From assembly GCF_030687535.1 (NCBI RefSeq), contig NZ_CP117437.1, forward strand, positions 3,989,501 to 4,053,500: DNA of 64,000 nucleotides. Direction: 5' to 3'. Below the pieces are notes generated by a model. That model searched no databases. It had not been told where the DNA came from and saw only the letters and a list, made by a program, of their open reading frames with translations. Below, in pieces: positions 38,965-47,358 of the stretch. The translations under genes and the position numbers were made by a program. This DNA comes from Pseudomonas sp. FP2335 (GTDB lineage: Bacteria; Pseudomonadota; Gammaproteobacteria; Pseudomonadales; Pseudomonadaceae). Each line of letters opens with the position of its first letter. Position 1 is the first letter of the stretch.

Positions 38965-39216
38965 GTGGCAAAGTCTTCTTCCGCAGCGTCAACTCCACCT
39001 GATGCCTACACACGCCTGGCGACGCGTGTGCAAAAGATCATCAATTCGACCAATGCCCAGAAAGCGAAGGCAGCCTTGATCTTCCGCCTACCGGATGAGC
39101 CGGAAGACGAGTGGCAGCGCCTGCTCGAGGAAATCGCAGAGAACGATAACGTCACCCTCGCCTACCGGGATGATGGTGGTGTGCAGATTTTCTGGGTTGT
39201 GCCGAAGGAAGATTGA
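38965..39216 (+). CDS. DUF1654 family protein
   Basis: An 83-residue soluble protein of the Pseudomonas DUF1654 family (PPDAYTRLATRVQKIINSTN; DEPEDEWQRLLEEIAENDNV; ending GVQIFWVVPKED). GTG start at 38965 with AAGGA eight bases upstream; no ATG fits. It precedes endA by four bases, so the two are co-expressed, under a LexA box. Biochemical function is unknown. Confidence 0.85.
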   Translation: MAKSSSAASTPPDAYTRLATRVQKIINSTNAQKAKAALIFRLPDEPEDEWQRLLEEIAENDNVTLAYRDDGGVQIFWVVPKED

Positions 39217-39220
39217 TTCA

Positions 39221-39910
39221 ATGAGTGCCCGTTTTATTGCTGTGTGTTGCCTGTTTTTTGCCATTAGCGCCCAGGCGCAAGCACCGCGAACGTTCAGCGA
39301 AGCCAAGAAAGTCGCCTGGAAACTCTACGCCCCGCAATCCACCGAGTTCTATTGCGGCTGCAAATACACCGGCAACCGTGTGGACCTGAAAGCCTGCGGT
39401 TACATCCCCCGCAAGAGCGCCAGCCGTGCCGCACGTATCGAATGGGAGCACATCGTTCCGGCCTGGCAGATCGGGCATCAGCGTCAGTGCTGGCAAAACG
39501 GCGGGCGCAAGAACTGTACGCGTCATGATGACGTGTTCAAGCGCGCCGAAGCCGACCTGCACAACCTGGTGCCAAGCATTGGCGAGGTGAATGGCGACCG
39601 CAACAACTTCAGTTTTGGCTGGCTGCCAGTACAACGCGGGCAGTACGGCTCATGCCTGACCCAAGTGGACTTCAAGGCCAAGAAGGTCATGCCACGTCCG
39701 TCGGTTCGCGGGATGATTGCGCGGACTTACTTCTATATGAGCAAACAATACGGTTTGCGCCTGTCGAAACAGGATCGCCAACTGTATGAAGCCTGGAACA
39801 AGACCTACCCAGTGCAACCCTGGGAGCGTCAACGCAACCAGACCGTAGCGTGCGTGATGGGACGCGGCAATGAATTCGTCGGCCCGGTAAACCTGAAAGC
39901 CTGCGGTTGA
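39221..39910 (+). CDS. endA: Endonuclease I (periplasmic DNase)
   Basis: A 229-residue exported nuclease that cuts double-stranded DNA. Signal peptide MSARFIAVCCLFFAISAQAQ. The His-Me finger core is visible as RIEWEHIVPAWQIGHQRQCW and DLHNLVPSIGEVNGDRNNFS, with disulfide cysteines (YCGCKYTG, KACGYIP). ATG at 39221 is four bases after the DUF1654 stop. The shared LexA box suggests DNA-damage induction. Confidence 0.94.
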   Translation: MSARFIAVCCLFFAISAQAQAPRTFSEAKKVAWKLYAPQSTEFYCGCKYTGNRVDLKACGYIPRKSASRAARIEWEHIVPAWQIGHQRQCWQNGGRKNCTRHDDVFKRAEADLHNLVPSIGEVNGDRNNFSFGWLPVQRGQYGSCLTQVDFKAKKVMPRPSVRGMIARTYFYMSKQYGLRLSKQDRQLYEAWNKTYPVQPWERQRNQTVACVMGRGNEFVGPVNLKACG

Positions 39911-39941
39911 ACGTGGGCGGGATTGCCGCCCAAGCCGTCTG

Positions 39942-40322
39942 TTACTGCGCCGCCTTGTGCTCGATGACCTGCGACTCGGTGTCGGTTTTCTTGGCGCGGG
40001 CCATCTTCTCGTTGAGCAGCGCTTGCTTGGCCTCGGCCTCGGCCTTGGTTGCAAATGGCCCCAGCAGTACTTCGTCCTTGCCGTCGACCTTCACGATATA
40101 AAAATTGAAACCATGTTCCAGCAACCACGCGGTCAGGTCTGTAATGGCCTGCAACTTGTGGTCGGGCGGGCCTACGCGCACATCCCATTCCTGGGCGGCA
40201 ATCGTACCGGTCTGTGGCTGGCTTTCAGTCACGGCAGGCTTGGCCTTGGGGGCATCGACGCTTTTGCCTTCACCGCAACCGGCCAACGCCAACACCGCAA
40301 TTGCCATCGCTACTTTACGCAC
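39942..40322 (-). CDS. SPOR-domain lipoprotein
   Basis: A 126-residue lipoprotein: leader MRKVAMAIAVLALAGC with lipobox LAGC, a short Pro/Ala linker, then a SPOR-like peptidoglycan-binding domain (FNFYIVKVDGKDEVLLGPFA, TKAEAEAKQALLNEKMARAK). SPOR domains bind denuded glycan strands at division sites. The gene converges with endA. Confidence 0.8.
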   Translation of the reverse strand: MRKVAMAIAVLALAGCGEGKSVDAPKAKPAVTESQPQTGTIAAQEWDVRVGPPDHKLQAITDLTAWLLEHGFNFYIVKVDGKDEVLLGPFATKAEAEAKQALLNEKMARAKKTDTESQVIEHKAAQ

Positions 40323-40569
40323 TGCCCTGCTCCTTTAAGGATAAAGAGGCAACTTTATCATTCACTGTCTATTCTGGCCGTCATAAACGTTGGCTTAAAC
40401 AATGCGAATCATGTATCGCAGACCTGTATGATGCCGCCATGGGAATTAATGTCGCCTCTATGCGTCCTAAAAGAGGCAGTCACAGGGAAGCGCTTAGCAG
40501 TAAGCTACACACATCCGACACCTGCCCTGTCTGAAACATGTGTCCTTAAAAGTAATCAAGGAGAAGTCC

Positions 40570-40764
40570 ATGCTTATACTCACCCGCAAAGTCGGTGAAA
40601 GCATAAACATCGGTGATGACATCACGATCACCATCCTGGGCGTTAGCGGCCAGCAAGTACGAATCGGCATCAACGCTCCGAAGGATGTTGCCGTGCATCG
40701 CGAAGAGATTTACCAGCGCATCCAGGCCGGCCTGACTGCTCCGGACAAAAACCAGACGCCTTGA
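40570..40764 (+). CDS. rsmE: CsrA-family translational regulator, RsmE type
   Basis: A 64-residue RNA-binding dimer that blocks ribosome sites at GGA motifs and is titrated by small RNAs of the Gac/Rsm cascade. [20 protein letters not shown] and [20 protein letters not shown] with the key arginine in HREE are intact. The C-terminus [12 protein letters not shown] matches RsmE and not RsmA. The ribosome site AAGGAG itself contains GGA, allowing autoregulation. Confidence 0.92.
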   Translation: MLILTRKVGESINIGDDITITILGVSGQQVRIGINAPKDVAVHREEIYQRIQAGLTAPDKNQTP

Positions 40765-40973
40765 CGCGCCCTCAGTAGCCAGCCCTTTCGTTTACTGTAA
40801 CGGCTGGCGAAAACCCCTTGGGCCTGCTCGCACTTTTCGCGAGTCGCGAATGCCCTGCCGGTTTATTGCCTGCGAAAGATGAAACTGTATCGAAGTTTGG
40901 AACTTGTCCGCCGATTCATAGCCGAACCTCCTGAGTTTCCCCCGGCCATCAGAGTGCACTCAGGAGCACGTCG

Positions 40974-41237
40974 ATGAGGCTTACCTCTACGCAACACATT
41001 TCCACCCGCGCCTGGACAATAACCTTGCTGATTGCGCTTGCCTTCCTCGGGATGGAATATGCCCTCAAATTGGAAGCGGAACGCACTTTCGGTAACGAAG
41101 TGAGCTCATGGCTCGACCTCGGGCTATTCCTGTGCACCTACCTGTTCGTGTTTTGCCTCAAGCCGATCCAGGTGATCGTCCAGCGAAAGCTGTGCAGGCG
41201 CGCAGCTCATCGCGCGCACCGGAAAACGGCGAGCTGA
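40974..41237 (+). CDS. Small inner-membrane protein, function unknown
   Basis: An 87-residue protein with two hydrophobic segments (WTITLLIALAFLGMEYALKL and LDLGLFLCTYLFVFCLKPIQ) and a basic tail (RKLCRRAAHRAHRK), so both ends are probably cytoplasmic. AGGAG lies about seven bases before the ATG. No family recognised. Confidence 0.65.
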   Translation: MRLTSTQHISTRAWTITLLIALAFLGMEYALKLEAERTFGNEVSSWLDLGLFLCTYLFVFCLKPIQVIVQRKLCRRAAHRAHRKTAS

Positions 41238-41265
41238 TGAACCACGCCTACCTGAGCGTCGGCGG

Positions 41266-41931
41266 CTACAAAACCCTGCCGTGCACGTAGAGCAAACCTT
41301 CAGCGTTGCGCCTGGCCTGCAATTGTTCATATCCATCTATCGAAGGGTGCTTGGTCACCATCGGCTCGAGATGCGTCGACGTCACGACCATCACATCCGC
41401 ACCCGCCGCTTCCCCGGCTCGAATACCTACGGCCGCATCCTCGAATACCAGGCAGTCCTCAACCGACACCCCAAGCCGCTGCGCACCGAGCACATAACAG
41501 GCTGGGTCCGGCTTGCCGCTGGCCACATCTTCGGCCGTCACCAACACGGCGGGCGGCGTAATACCCGCAGCCTGCAGGCGACGCAACGCCAGTGCCCGCG
41601 GGGCAGACGTCACCAGCGCCCATTGATCGCCCGGTAAATCACTCAGGAAAGCAACGGCCCCAGGAATCGCGACAACGCCTTCGACATCGTTGATTTCGGC
41701 TTCGGTAATCCACTGCGCCTCAACCTCAGGATCGACCCCGGGCAGCGCCTGACGCGTGATGGTGTCAATGGCGCGGGCGCCATGAATGGTGGCCAGGAAC
41801 GCCGCCACGTCCAGGCCATGACGCTGCGCCCAAGTGCTCCACACCCGCTCGGCGGCAGCGATGGAGTTGAGCAGGGTGCCATCCATATCGAACAGAAAGG
41901 CGCGGTAATGCTGGGCAACGGGGATGGACAC
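41266..41931 (-). CDS. HAD-superfamily sugar-phosphatase-like protein
   Basis: A 221-residue hydrolase. Motif I is FLFDMDGTLLNS, motif II VTSAPRAL, motif III lysine in SGKPDPACY, motif IV VFEDAAVGIRAGEAAG. The helical cap between motifs I and II makes it subfamily IA, beta-phosphoglucomutase or sugar phosphatase like. Substrate cannot be told. It stands alone on the minus strand. Confidence 0.88.
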   Translation of the reverse strand: MSIPVAQHYRAFLFDMDGTLLNSIAAAERVWSTWAQRHGLDVAAFLATIHGARAIDTITRQALPGVDPEVEAQWITEAEINDVEGVVAIPGAVAFLSDLPGDQWALVTSAPRALALRRLQAAGITPPAVLVTAEDVASGKPDPACYVLGAQRLGVSVEDCLVFEDAAVGIRAGEAAGADVMVVTSTHLEPMVTKHPSIDGYEQLQARRNAEGLLYVHGRVL

Positions 41932-42039
41932 TGCGTAATTTCCTCATGGGCGGTAACAAACAATCAGCCCGCTGCAATCTACGGATCACCTGGGTGCTTG
42001 TAAACGCTGTCGGTGCCTGGACGCCCAATCGGCTAGCCA

Positions 42040-42492
42040 TCAGCGTCCGTCAAACGCGCCATTGAGGATTTCATAGATGACGCCCGTAGCAATTGCTACC
42101 AATATCAGATCGGTGCCCGCTTGCCGCCACTCATACCCATCGTAATGGGGGAGCTGGCCGGCTAAACGACCATCGAGTTTTTTTGCGATCCCTGGCGGCA
42201 AGGGCTTGCCGCGCGCCAGGTTTTTCTGGATGCTGGGGGGCAATGCAGGGCCTGGACTCCAGTAGTCCCGATGCCCCACCAGCACATTGAGTACACCGCC
42301 GCGGTCGATGCTGGGGCCGCGAGCATCCGGAGCACCTTTGCCCTTGGATTTATCATGCCCCTGCCCACCCTGGTCATGCCCCTTGTTATTACCGCCGCCC
42401 TTGCCATTGCCCGGATCAGCCAAGGCAATAGCGCTACCCGCAGACAAGGCCAGTGACAACACCACAGACATGAACTTGGGATACTTGATCAT
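42040..42492 (-). CDS. CigR-like exported protein (RcnB-type domain)
   Basis: A 150-residue protein with signal peptide (MSVVLSLALSAGSAIALA), a Gly/Lys/His/Asp-rich low-complexity stretch (GNGKGGGNNKGHDQGGQGH) and a C-terminal domain with NLARGKPLPPGIAKK and YEWRQAGTDLILVAIATGVI, as in CigR-type proteins. In Salmonella CigR is an anti-virulence factor; in Pseudomonas the role is unclear. The final hydrophobic run may anchor it. Confidence 0.8.
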   Translation of the reverse strand: MIKYPKFMSVVLSLALSAGSAIALADPGNGKGGGNNKGHDQGGQGHDKSKGKGAPDARGPSIDRGGVLNVLVGHRDYWSPGPALPPSIQKNLARGKPLPPGIAKKLDGRLAGQLPHYDGYEWRQAGTDLILVAIATGVIYEILNGAFDGR

Positions 42493-42570
42493 GGCGAATC
42501 GTCCAGAACAGGAATGTTCCTGAACTGTAGTCGAGCCTAGGGTTTCTCACGCAGAATCAGCAAGACCTCA

Positions 42571-43200
42571 TCAACTCACCCGACCGCCGACCTCAACGAC
42601 ATCCACCGAGGTTTTCCAAGCAGCCAGCACGGCGACCCGCAACCCCTCGACCAGGGTCGACAGCGCCATCGTTGGCTCGCCCGAACCAGGCAGGTTGGGC
42701 ACATGAACAAACCCGCTACGTATCCCTGTCCCCACCAGTGCATGCTGCAACAGATAAAACACCTGGTTGCACACAAACGTCCCCGCCGTCTGCGAAACCG
42801 ACGCCGCAATCCCCGCCTCGCGCACAGCCTTGACCATCGCTTTGATCGGCAACGTACTGAAGTACGCCGCCGGACCGCCCACCACGACAGCAGTGTCGAT
42901 AGGCTGCGCGCCCAGGTTATCGGGGATGCGCGCATCGTTGACGTTGATCGCCACCCGCTCGATGGAAATATCACTGCGCCCAGGCCCCAGCCCAGTCGCA
43001 ATGACCATCACAGGTTGCAGCTCGGCAATCAATTGGGCCAGGCAGTCACCCGCCGTGGCAAATGCGCAAGGCAAGCGGCGCGCAACAATCTGCACACCGT
43101 CGTCCAGCAGCATCCCGTCCAGCTGGCGCGCAGCCTCCCAGGACGGGTTCACCGGGGCTTGATCAAAGGGCTCAAACCCCGTCAGCAGTAGCGTTCGCAT
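42571..43200 (-). CDS. pcp: Pyroglutamyl-peptidase I
   Basis: A 209-residue cysteine peptidase that removes N-terminal pyroglutamate. It opens MRTLLLTGFEPFDQAPVNPS. The catalytic triad is visible as E in DISIERVAIN, C in GTFVCNQVFYLLQH and H in FVHVPNLP. It follows the DUF979 gene by seven bases and forms an operon with the two membrane proteins, suggesting import of pyroglutamyl peptides or export of 5-oxoproline. Confidence 0.95.
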   Translation of the reverse strand: MRTLLLTGFEPFDQAPVNPSWEAARQLDGMLLDDGVQIVARRLPCAFATAGDCLAQLIAELQPVMVIATGLGPGRSDISIERVAINVNDARIPDNLGAQPIDTAVVVGGPAAYFSTLPIKAMVKAVREAGIAASVSQTAGTFVCNQVFYLLQHALVGTGIRSGFVHVPNLPGSGEPTMALSTLVEGLRVAVLAAWKTSVDVVEVGGRVS

Positions 43201-43207
43201 CTTCGCC

Positions 43208-44158
43208 TCACATCAACAGATAAAGCAGGACGATATTGACCACCAGCATCATCAACGCAGTCGGCAACTGCGCCTTGATCACCGCGTTCTTGTCCGGCAG
43301 CTCCAACAGCGCGGCGGGCACAATATTGAAGTTGGCCGCCATGGGCGTCATCAGTGTGCCGCAGTAACCGGAGAACATGCCGATGGCCGCCATCACCGCA
43401 GGGTTGCCGCCGTAGATACCAACCAGTACCGGCACGCCGACACCACCGGTCATCACCGGAAACGCGGCGAAGCCGTTCCCCATGATCACCGTGAACAACG
43501 CCATGCCAAGCACATAGACCATCACCGCCACCAACTTGAAATCCAGGTTGATGTAGGTGGTGGTGACGTGAGCCACAGCAGTGCCGACCCCCGCTTCATT
43601 GAACAACAGCCCAAGCATCGCCAGCATCTGCGGCAGCACCATGGCCCAGCCCAGGGCTTCGGTCAGGCGTCGGGATTCACGCAAGGCTTGCACCGGGGTA
43701 TCACGGGTCAGCCAGCACGCCAGGCCAAGGGCGATCAGGCAGCCGATGCCGAGAGACACGAAGGTGGTGTTTTTCGGGTCCAGCAACGGTACACCGCCGA
43801 TCTCGGTGTGCTTGAGCAATACCGAGCCAATTACCGTGGTCAACGGAATGGCCAGTGCCGGGATAAACAGCTTGTGCCCCAGGCGACCGGCGCTGGCACG
43901 GGAAGCCTTGTCATGCAGTTCGGCATGGGCTCCTCGCCCGACACCGCCCAAGCCTGCGATCAACGCCATCACCACCACACCGACGCCGATAACCACCGAC
44001 GGCAAGCGCTCGCCGACCAGGAACGGAATGGCGAACAGCAGCCAGAACAACGCGCTGGACCAACGCTTGGGATGGGTGCGATCCAACACGATCATGCCCG
44101 CCGTGATCAGCAACAGCACACCGGCCAGCCAGTACAGGTATTGAATGGAGATAATCAT
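43208..44158 (-). CDS. DUF979 membrane protein
   Basis: A 316-residue protein with about eight to nine membrane spans (IQYLYWLAGVLLLITAGMIV; VMVYVLGMALFTVIMGNGFA). FAAFPVMTGGVGVPVLVGIY and SGYCGTLMTPMAANFNIVPA are the conserved family segments. It overlaps the DUF969 gene by four bases. DUF969, DUF979 and pcp occur together widely, pointing to a two-component permease linked to pyroglutamate. Confidence 0.85.
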   Translation of the reverse strand: MIISIQYLYWLAGVLLLITAGMIVLDRTHPKRWSSALFWLLFAIPFLVGERLPSVVIGVGVVVMALIAGLGGVGRGAHAELHDKASRASAGRLGHKLFIPALAIPLTTVIGSVLLKHTEIGGVPLLDPKNTTFVSLGIGCLIALGLACWLTRDTPVQALRESRRLTEALGWAMVLPQMLAMLGLLFNEAGVGTAVAHVTTTYINLDFKLVAVMVYVLGMALFTVIMGNGFAAFPVMTGGVGVPVLVGIYGGNPAVMAAIGMFSGYCGTLMTPMAANFNIVPAALLELPDKNAVIKAQLPTALMMLVVNIVLLYLLM

Positions 44159-44871
44159 TGCGCGGCCTCCACGGCGGTAGCGACCGGCGTCAGCTCACGG
44201 GTGAGCCGGCGGTCGAATCGGTGCAGGCGGATCGCGTGAATGATGAAGGCACAGATCGCCGTAGGGATGCCCCACACGGCAATATGCAGCGGCTCCACAT
44301 CGATTCCGGAGCCGAGCAGGAAGGTGTGCATCAGCGCGATGGCACCAAAAGCGACAAAGATGTCTTCACCGAAAAACAGCCCAACGTTGTCGGTCGCCGC
44401 GCACATGGCCAACACCTTGTGGCGCACCTTGTCTGGCAGTTTGCCGTAGCGTTTTTCCGCCGCACCTTCCGCCATCGGCGCCAGCAGCGGCCGCACCATC
44501 TGTGGATGCCCGCCCAGGCTGGTCAGCCCCATGGCTGCAGTGGATTCGCGCACAAACAAATAGATGATCAACAGTCGCCCGACGGTCGCACGTTCGAACC
44601 GTGCGATCCAGTTCTGCGCATGCAGGCGCAAACCGTGGCGTTCCAGCAGCCCAATCACGGCCAGGGGTAATAAAAGAATCAGTTGCAGGGCGCGGGTCTG
44701 AAGGAAACCTTCACCCATGCTGGCGAGGATTTTCTCCAAGGGAAAATGGGCAGCAAGCCCGGTCGCGATGGCGGCAGCGGTGACCACCAGCAGCGGATTG
44801 AAGCGCAAGACAAAGCCAACCACGATGACAAGTACGCCGATCAACGGCCATAGGTTCACAACAGTTTGCAT
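44155..44871 (-). CDS. DUF969 membrane protein
   Basis: A 238-residue protein with about six membrane spans (LWPLIGVLVIVVGFVLRFNP; LILLLPLAVIGLLERHGL). The conserved region RESTAAMGLTSLGGHPQMVR and ATDNVGLFFGEDIFVAFGAI fits the family. ATG at 44871 follows AAGGAC. It is the first gene of the DUF969-DUF979-pcp operon. Confidence 0.85.
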   Translation of the reverse strand: MQTVVNLWPLIGVLVIVVGFVLRFNPLLVVTAAAIATGLAAHFPLEKILASMGEGFLQTRALQLILLLPLAVIGLLERHGLRLHAQNWIARFERATVGRLLIIYLFVRESTAAMGLTSLGGHPQMVRPLLAPMAEGAAEKRYGKLPDKVRHKVLAMCAATDNVGLFFGEDIFVAFGAIALMHTFLLGSGIDVEPLHIAVWGIPTAICAFIIHAIRLHRFDRRLTRELTPVATAVEAAQ

Positions 44872-45359
44872 GACGATGAAGTCCTTATGTGCGCGCTGCG
44901 GCGCCATTACAGCAGGATGCGAACAAAGGGTTCGCAGCAAGAATGTGGCGGGCAGTCGGCTCGGTTTTTTATTGTTGACCCGGAAGGTCGAGCGTCAGTG
45001 GCGGCAACTTTGCTGTCTGGGATGGGGAGGTGTCCAACAAGAAAAATTGTTGCTGCACACCAATAAATTTTGTCGGCAATTCAAGACCGATCCAGGGCCG
45101 CCCCCCGTGATCGCGACAACAGTGACGAATCCGGCGCAGGACCTATACTCATTGGAGCGACAGCGTATTTCGCTGCTTCGCTTTGCTGACGAAGAGGTAA
45201 TTCACTATGTACGCCGGACAAATGGGTATGGCGACAACGAATGGTGAGATCCGCTGCCAGATGGTTGTACAGATCATCTGCCTGCTATCGGTGGCTCAGC
45301 TTTTTTGCTGACTGATCAGTAAGCCCAAATACCCGACACCCGAAAAAAGGATTTTGCGG
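44872..45359. other. Intergenic region, possible very small genes
   Basis: It holds the DUF969 promoter and a seven-bp hairpin TGCGAAC/GTTCGCA at 44918-44936. A 46-residue frame from a GTG at 45107 to 45247 ends RTNGYGDNEW and has protein-like composition, but its ribosome site is weak. A 34-residue frame at 45207-45311 has a better site (AGAGG) but no recognisable content. Neither is firm. Confidence 0.35.
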
Positions 45360-45599
45360 ATGCCGTTTTCACCGGAAGAAAGATGCCTATTGCTTGCGCT
45401 CAAGGGCGTAGGTCCCACTGTGGCTGCCCGATTGGAGCAAATGGGCATCCAATCCCTGGCCGAACCAGGGGCGTCAGATGTCGGTGGCATCCTCGCGCAA
45501 GCCTAAGCAGCGTTAGGTTCGACGTGCCGGAAAAACAGCCCGCAATCTCGGGCGGCTATCACTGCGGCGGTGGATCTTGCGAGACGTGCCAAGGCGTAA
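45360..45599 (+). pseudogene. Helix-hairpin-helix small protein gene with internal stop
   Basis: The first 48 codons encode PEERCLLLALKGVGPTVAAR and LEQMGIQSLAEPGASDVGG, a helix-hairpin-helix protein of the type used in branched-DNA binding. After ILAQA comes TAA at 45504-45506, yet the same frame continues with AALGSTCRKNSPQSRAAITA and a natural end at 45597-45599. The second half is the usual conserved tail (G-S-T-C-x-K-N-S-P-Q-x-R-A-A-I), so one nonsense change split a gene of about 79 codons. AGGA precedes the ATG. It lies just outside the integrated element. Confidence 0.75.
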
Positions 45600-45623
45600 C
45601 GCCGCGCAAAAAATCAAGACAAC

Positions 45624-45653
45624 AAAAAAGGGCCCACCTTTCGGTGAGCCCTT
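45624..45653 (-). terminator. Former terminator of tRNA-Val, at the displaced end
   Basis: The hairpin AAGGGC-CACC/GGTG-GCCCTT is followed on the minus strand by six T. It matches in position and form the terminator at 52087-52115 after the intact tRNA-Val, consistent with its having served the original tRNA before integration. Confidence 0.7.
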
Positions 45654-45657
45654 CTAG

Positions 45658-45728
45658 ACCGCCCAGCAGAGCGGATTTTGTTTGGTAGGCGCGATTGGAC
45701 TCGAACCAACGACCCCCACCATGTCAAG
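45658..45728. repeat. Left attachment repeat (71 bp), truncated tRNA-Val 3' part
   Basis: These 71 bases are identical to 52119-52189. They contain 25 bases of flank and the 3' 46 bases of tRNA-Val (T arm to the anticodon loop), then diverge. The copy lacks the 5' half and cannot form a tRNA. Confidence 0.93.
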
Positions 45729-45804
45729 AGCCACCATGCTAGGCGCTAGGCCCCGTAGCCTATAGCCCTAAGGAAACGCCCATTCACATTATGAGGCGTC
45801 AATC

Positions 45805-46761
45805 ATGGCTAACATTCGCTCCCTTCCCTCTGGCAATTGGAACGCTCAGGTTCGGTTGAGAGGAAGTCCCCCGCAATCCAAAACATTCCCTACTAAGGCA
45901 TTGGCCCAGGCATGGGCAGATCAGTTGGAGGCTGTCACCAAGACGCATCAGACGCACACCCTGTACACGCTTGGCGTGACCTATTGCGAAACCATGCTGA
46001 AGGGCAAGGGTAGCTATGACCATGCAATCAAGATTGTTGACCAGCTCTTTGCTGCCTTCCCTCAGCCAATTCATGACATCACCCCTCAGCTAGTCAACGA
46101 CTTCAAGCTGAAGCGCTTACAAACGGTCAAGCCTGCTACCTGTCGCATACAGCTAGCGTTCATGTCTCGTTTCTTCAGGTTCGCTAAGCGTGGCCTGCTC
46201 ATAGACATACACAACCCCGTAAGTGACATAGCCCTACCCAAGCCCGACAAGTCGAGCGACAAGGTAATCAGTGCTGGCGAGCTTAGACAGTTGCTCAACA
46301 AGCTCTCCCCCACCATGGCCCTAATCGTGGAGCTGGCCTATGAGACAGCCATGAGGCGCTCAGAAATACTCAAGCTCACAACCCAATGCCTTCACCTGGA
46401 TGAACGTATTGCGGATGTAGTGGATGGTAAGAACGGCACTAGGTCTGTGCCCTTGACCATGCGTGCCATAGAGCTATTGAAAGAGGCACAGAGGCTGGCT
46501 GTAGCAAACAAGGCACACAGAGGAAGACTGTTTATTGTGACGCCTCATGCTGTGTCACAGGCCGTTAGGCTGGCAAGGAACAAAGCAGGACTCGACTGTA
46601 GCGTGAGGCTTCACCAGTTAAGACATACACGTATAACCAATGTAGCCAAGAAGGGATTCAACAACGCTCAGATAATGGTTGTATCGGGGCACAGAGATAC
46701 GAGATCAGTGGCTAGATACTCTCACTTGAATGCGAAGGATGTACTTCATCTCATTGATTAA
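45805..46761 (+). CDS. int: Tyrosine-type site-specific integrase
   Basis: A 318-residue recombinase. The N-terminal part (MANIRSLPSGNWNAQVRLRG) is the arm-binding AP2-like domain, then a core-binding helical domain (about 60-150). Catalytic residues are the first Arg in AYETAMRRSEIL, Lys in the beta hairpin after VVDGKNG, HQLRHTRIT (His and second Arg), GHRDTRSVARYSH (His and the nucleophile Tyr). GAGG stands eight bases before the ATG. It begins 77 bases from the left attachment repeat and is the first gene of the element. It appears intact. Confidence 0.95.
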   Translation: MANIRSLPSGNWNAQVRLRGSPPQSKTFPTKALAQAWADQLEAVTKTHQTHTLYTLGVTYCETMLKGKGSYDHAIKIVDQLFAAFPQPIHDITPQLVNDFKLKRLQTVKPATCRIQLAFMSRFFRFAKRGLLIDIHNPVSDIALPKPDKSSDKVISAGELRQLLNKLSPTMALIVELAYETAMRRSEILKLTTQCLHLDERIADVVDGKNGTRSVPLTMRAIELLKEAQRLAVANKAHRGRLFIVTPHAVSQAVRLARNKAGLDCSVRLHQLRHTRITNVAKKGFNNAQIMVVSGHRDTRSVARYSHLNAKDVLHLID

Positions 46762-47076
46762 GCCACCTGCAAACGCACAGGAACAACGATAGACAATCAA
46801 CTGCCCCCATATAGCCATGCAAGCCTGTAGCCTCTTATAGGGGCTTACAGTGGCAGTGAGTAAAGGAATGGGTGTAGCTGAGAGTTACGGGTAGACATTA
46901 ATTTTGAGAATCCATGTAGAGTTTTCTCTCAAAAAACAGTATAGCTTATACCAGTATAAAGATTGCTTCCTCCTAGCTGCTTTCAAAGGGCCAAATGGAT
47001 AGCAGTCTTTTTGTTTGCCTGAGCGGCGAGCTCCACAACCATTGTAATATTGAAGAGGTTTTCTAAAGAGAGAGTA
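46762..47076 (+). promoter_or_regulatory. Control region between integrase and replication genes
   Basis: No gene is seen. Nested inverted repeats near 46800-46860 (ACTGCC...GGCAGT; AGCCTGTA...TTACAG) may end the integrase transcript. At 46939-46951 GTATAGCTTATAC is a palindrome followed by CAGTATAAAG, so a promoter with an operator is likely just upstream of the winged-helix gene. The regulator that binds it is not known. Confidence 0.5.
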
Positions 47077-47358
47077 ATGATGGAAATCGAAAAAATTATA
47101 GGAAGCAAAGCTATGAAACTTAACACAACAGACCGAAAACTCCTGTACTTGATGATTAGAAACAATAGCAACGATGGCTCACGCTGGTGTGAAATCTCCG
47201 TTAATGAGTTTTCTTCTGCATCGGGAAAATCACCAAGTGCATGCAGCCGAGTCATTCAATATCTAGTAAAGCACGAACTCATAGCCATCCGAAAGGTAAG
47301 GCTTGGATCTTCATATCGCAATCAATTTAAAACAATCCCCCTGGAGTATGACCAATGA
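47077..47358 (+). CDS. Small winged-helix DNA-binding protein
   Basis: A 93-residue protein. The central part LNTTDRKLLYLMIRNNSNDG, EISVNEFSSASGKSPSACSR and VIQYLVKHELIAIRKVRLGS reads as a replication-type or MarR-like winged helix (helices, recognition helix with SPSACSRV, wing). It may regulate the element or help start replication. ATG at 47077 or 47080 is possible; both follow GAGAGAG. It overlaps the next gene by four bases (ATGA), so the two are translationally coupled. Confidence 0.65.
   Translation: MMEIEKIIGSKAMKLNTTDRKLLYLMIRNNSNDGSRWCEISVNEFSSASGKSPSACSRVIQYLVKHELIAIRKVRLGSSYRNQFKTIPLEYDQ

Noticed and set aside
44717..45247. A 176-codon plus-strand frame over the DUF969 5' end
   Set aside because: The first part is the complement of DUF969; only the last 46 codons are possibly coding and are mentioned with the gap.
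45207..45311. A 34-codon frame with a fair ribosome site
   Set aside because: Too short, with no recognisable content and no neighbour that supports it.
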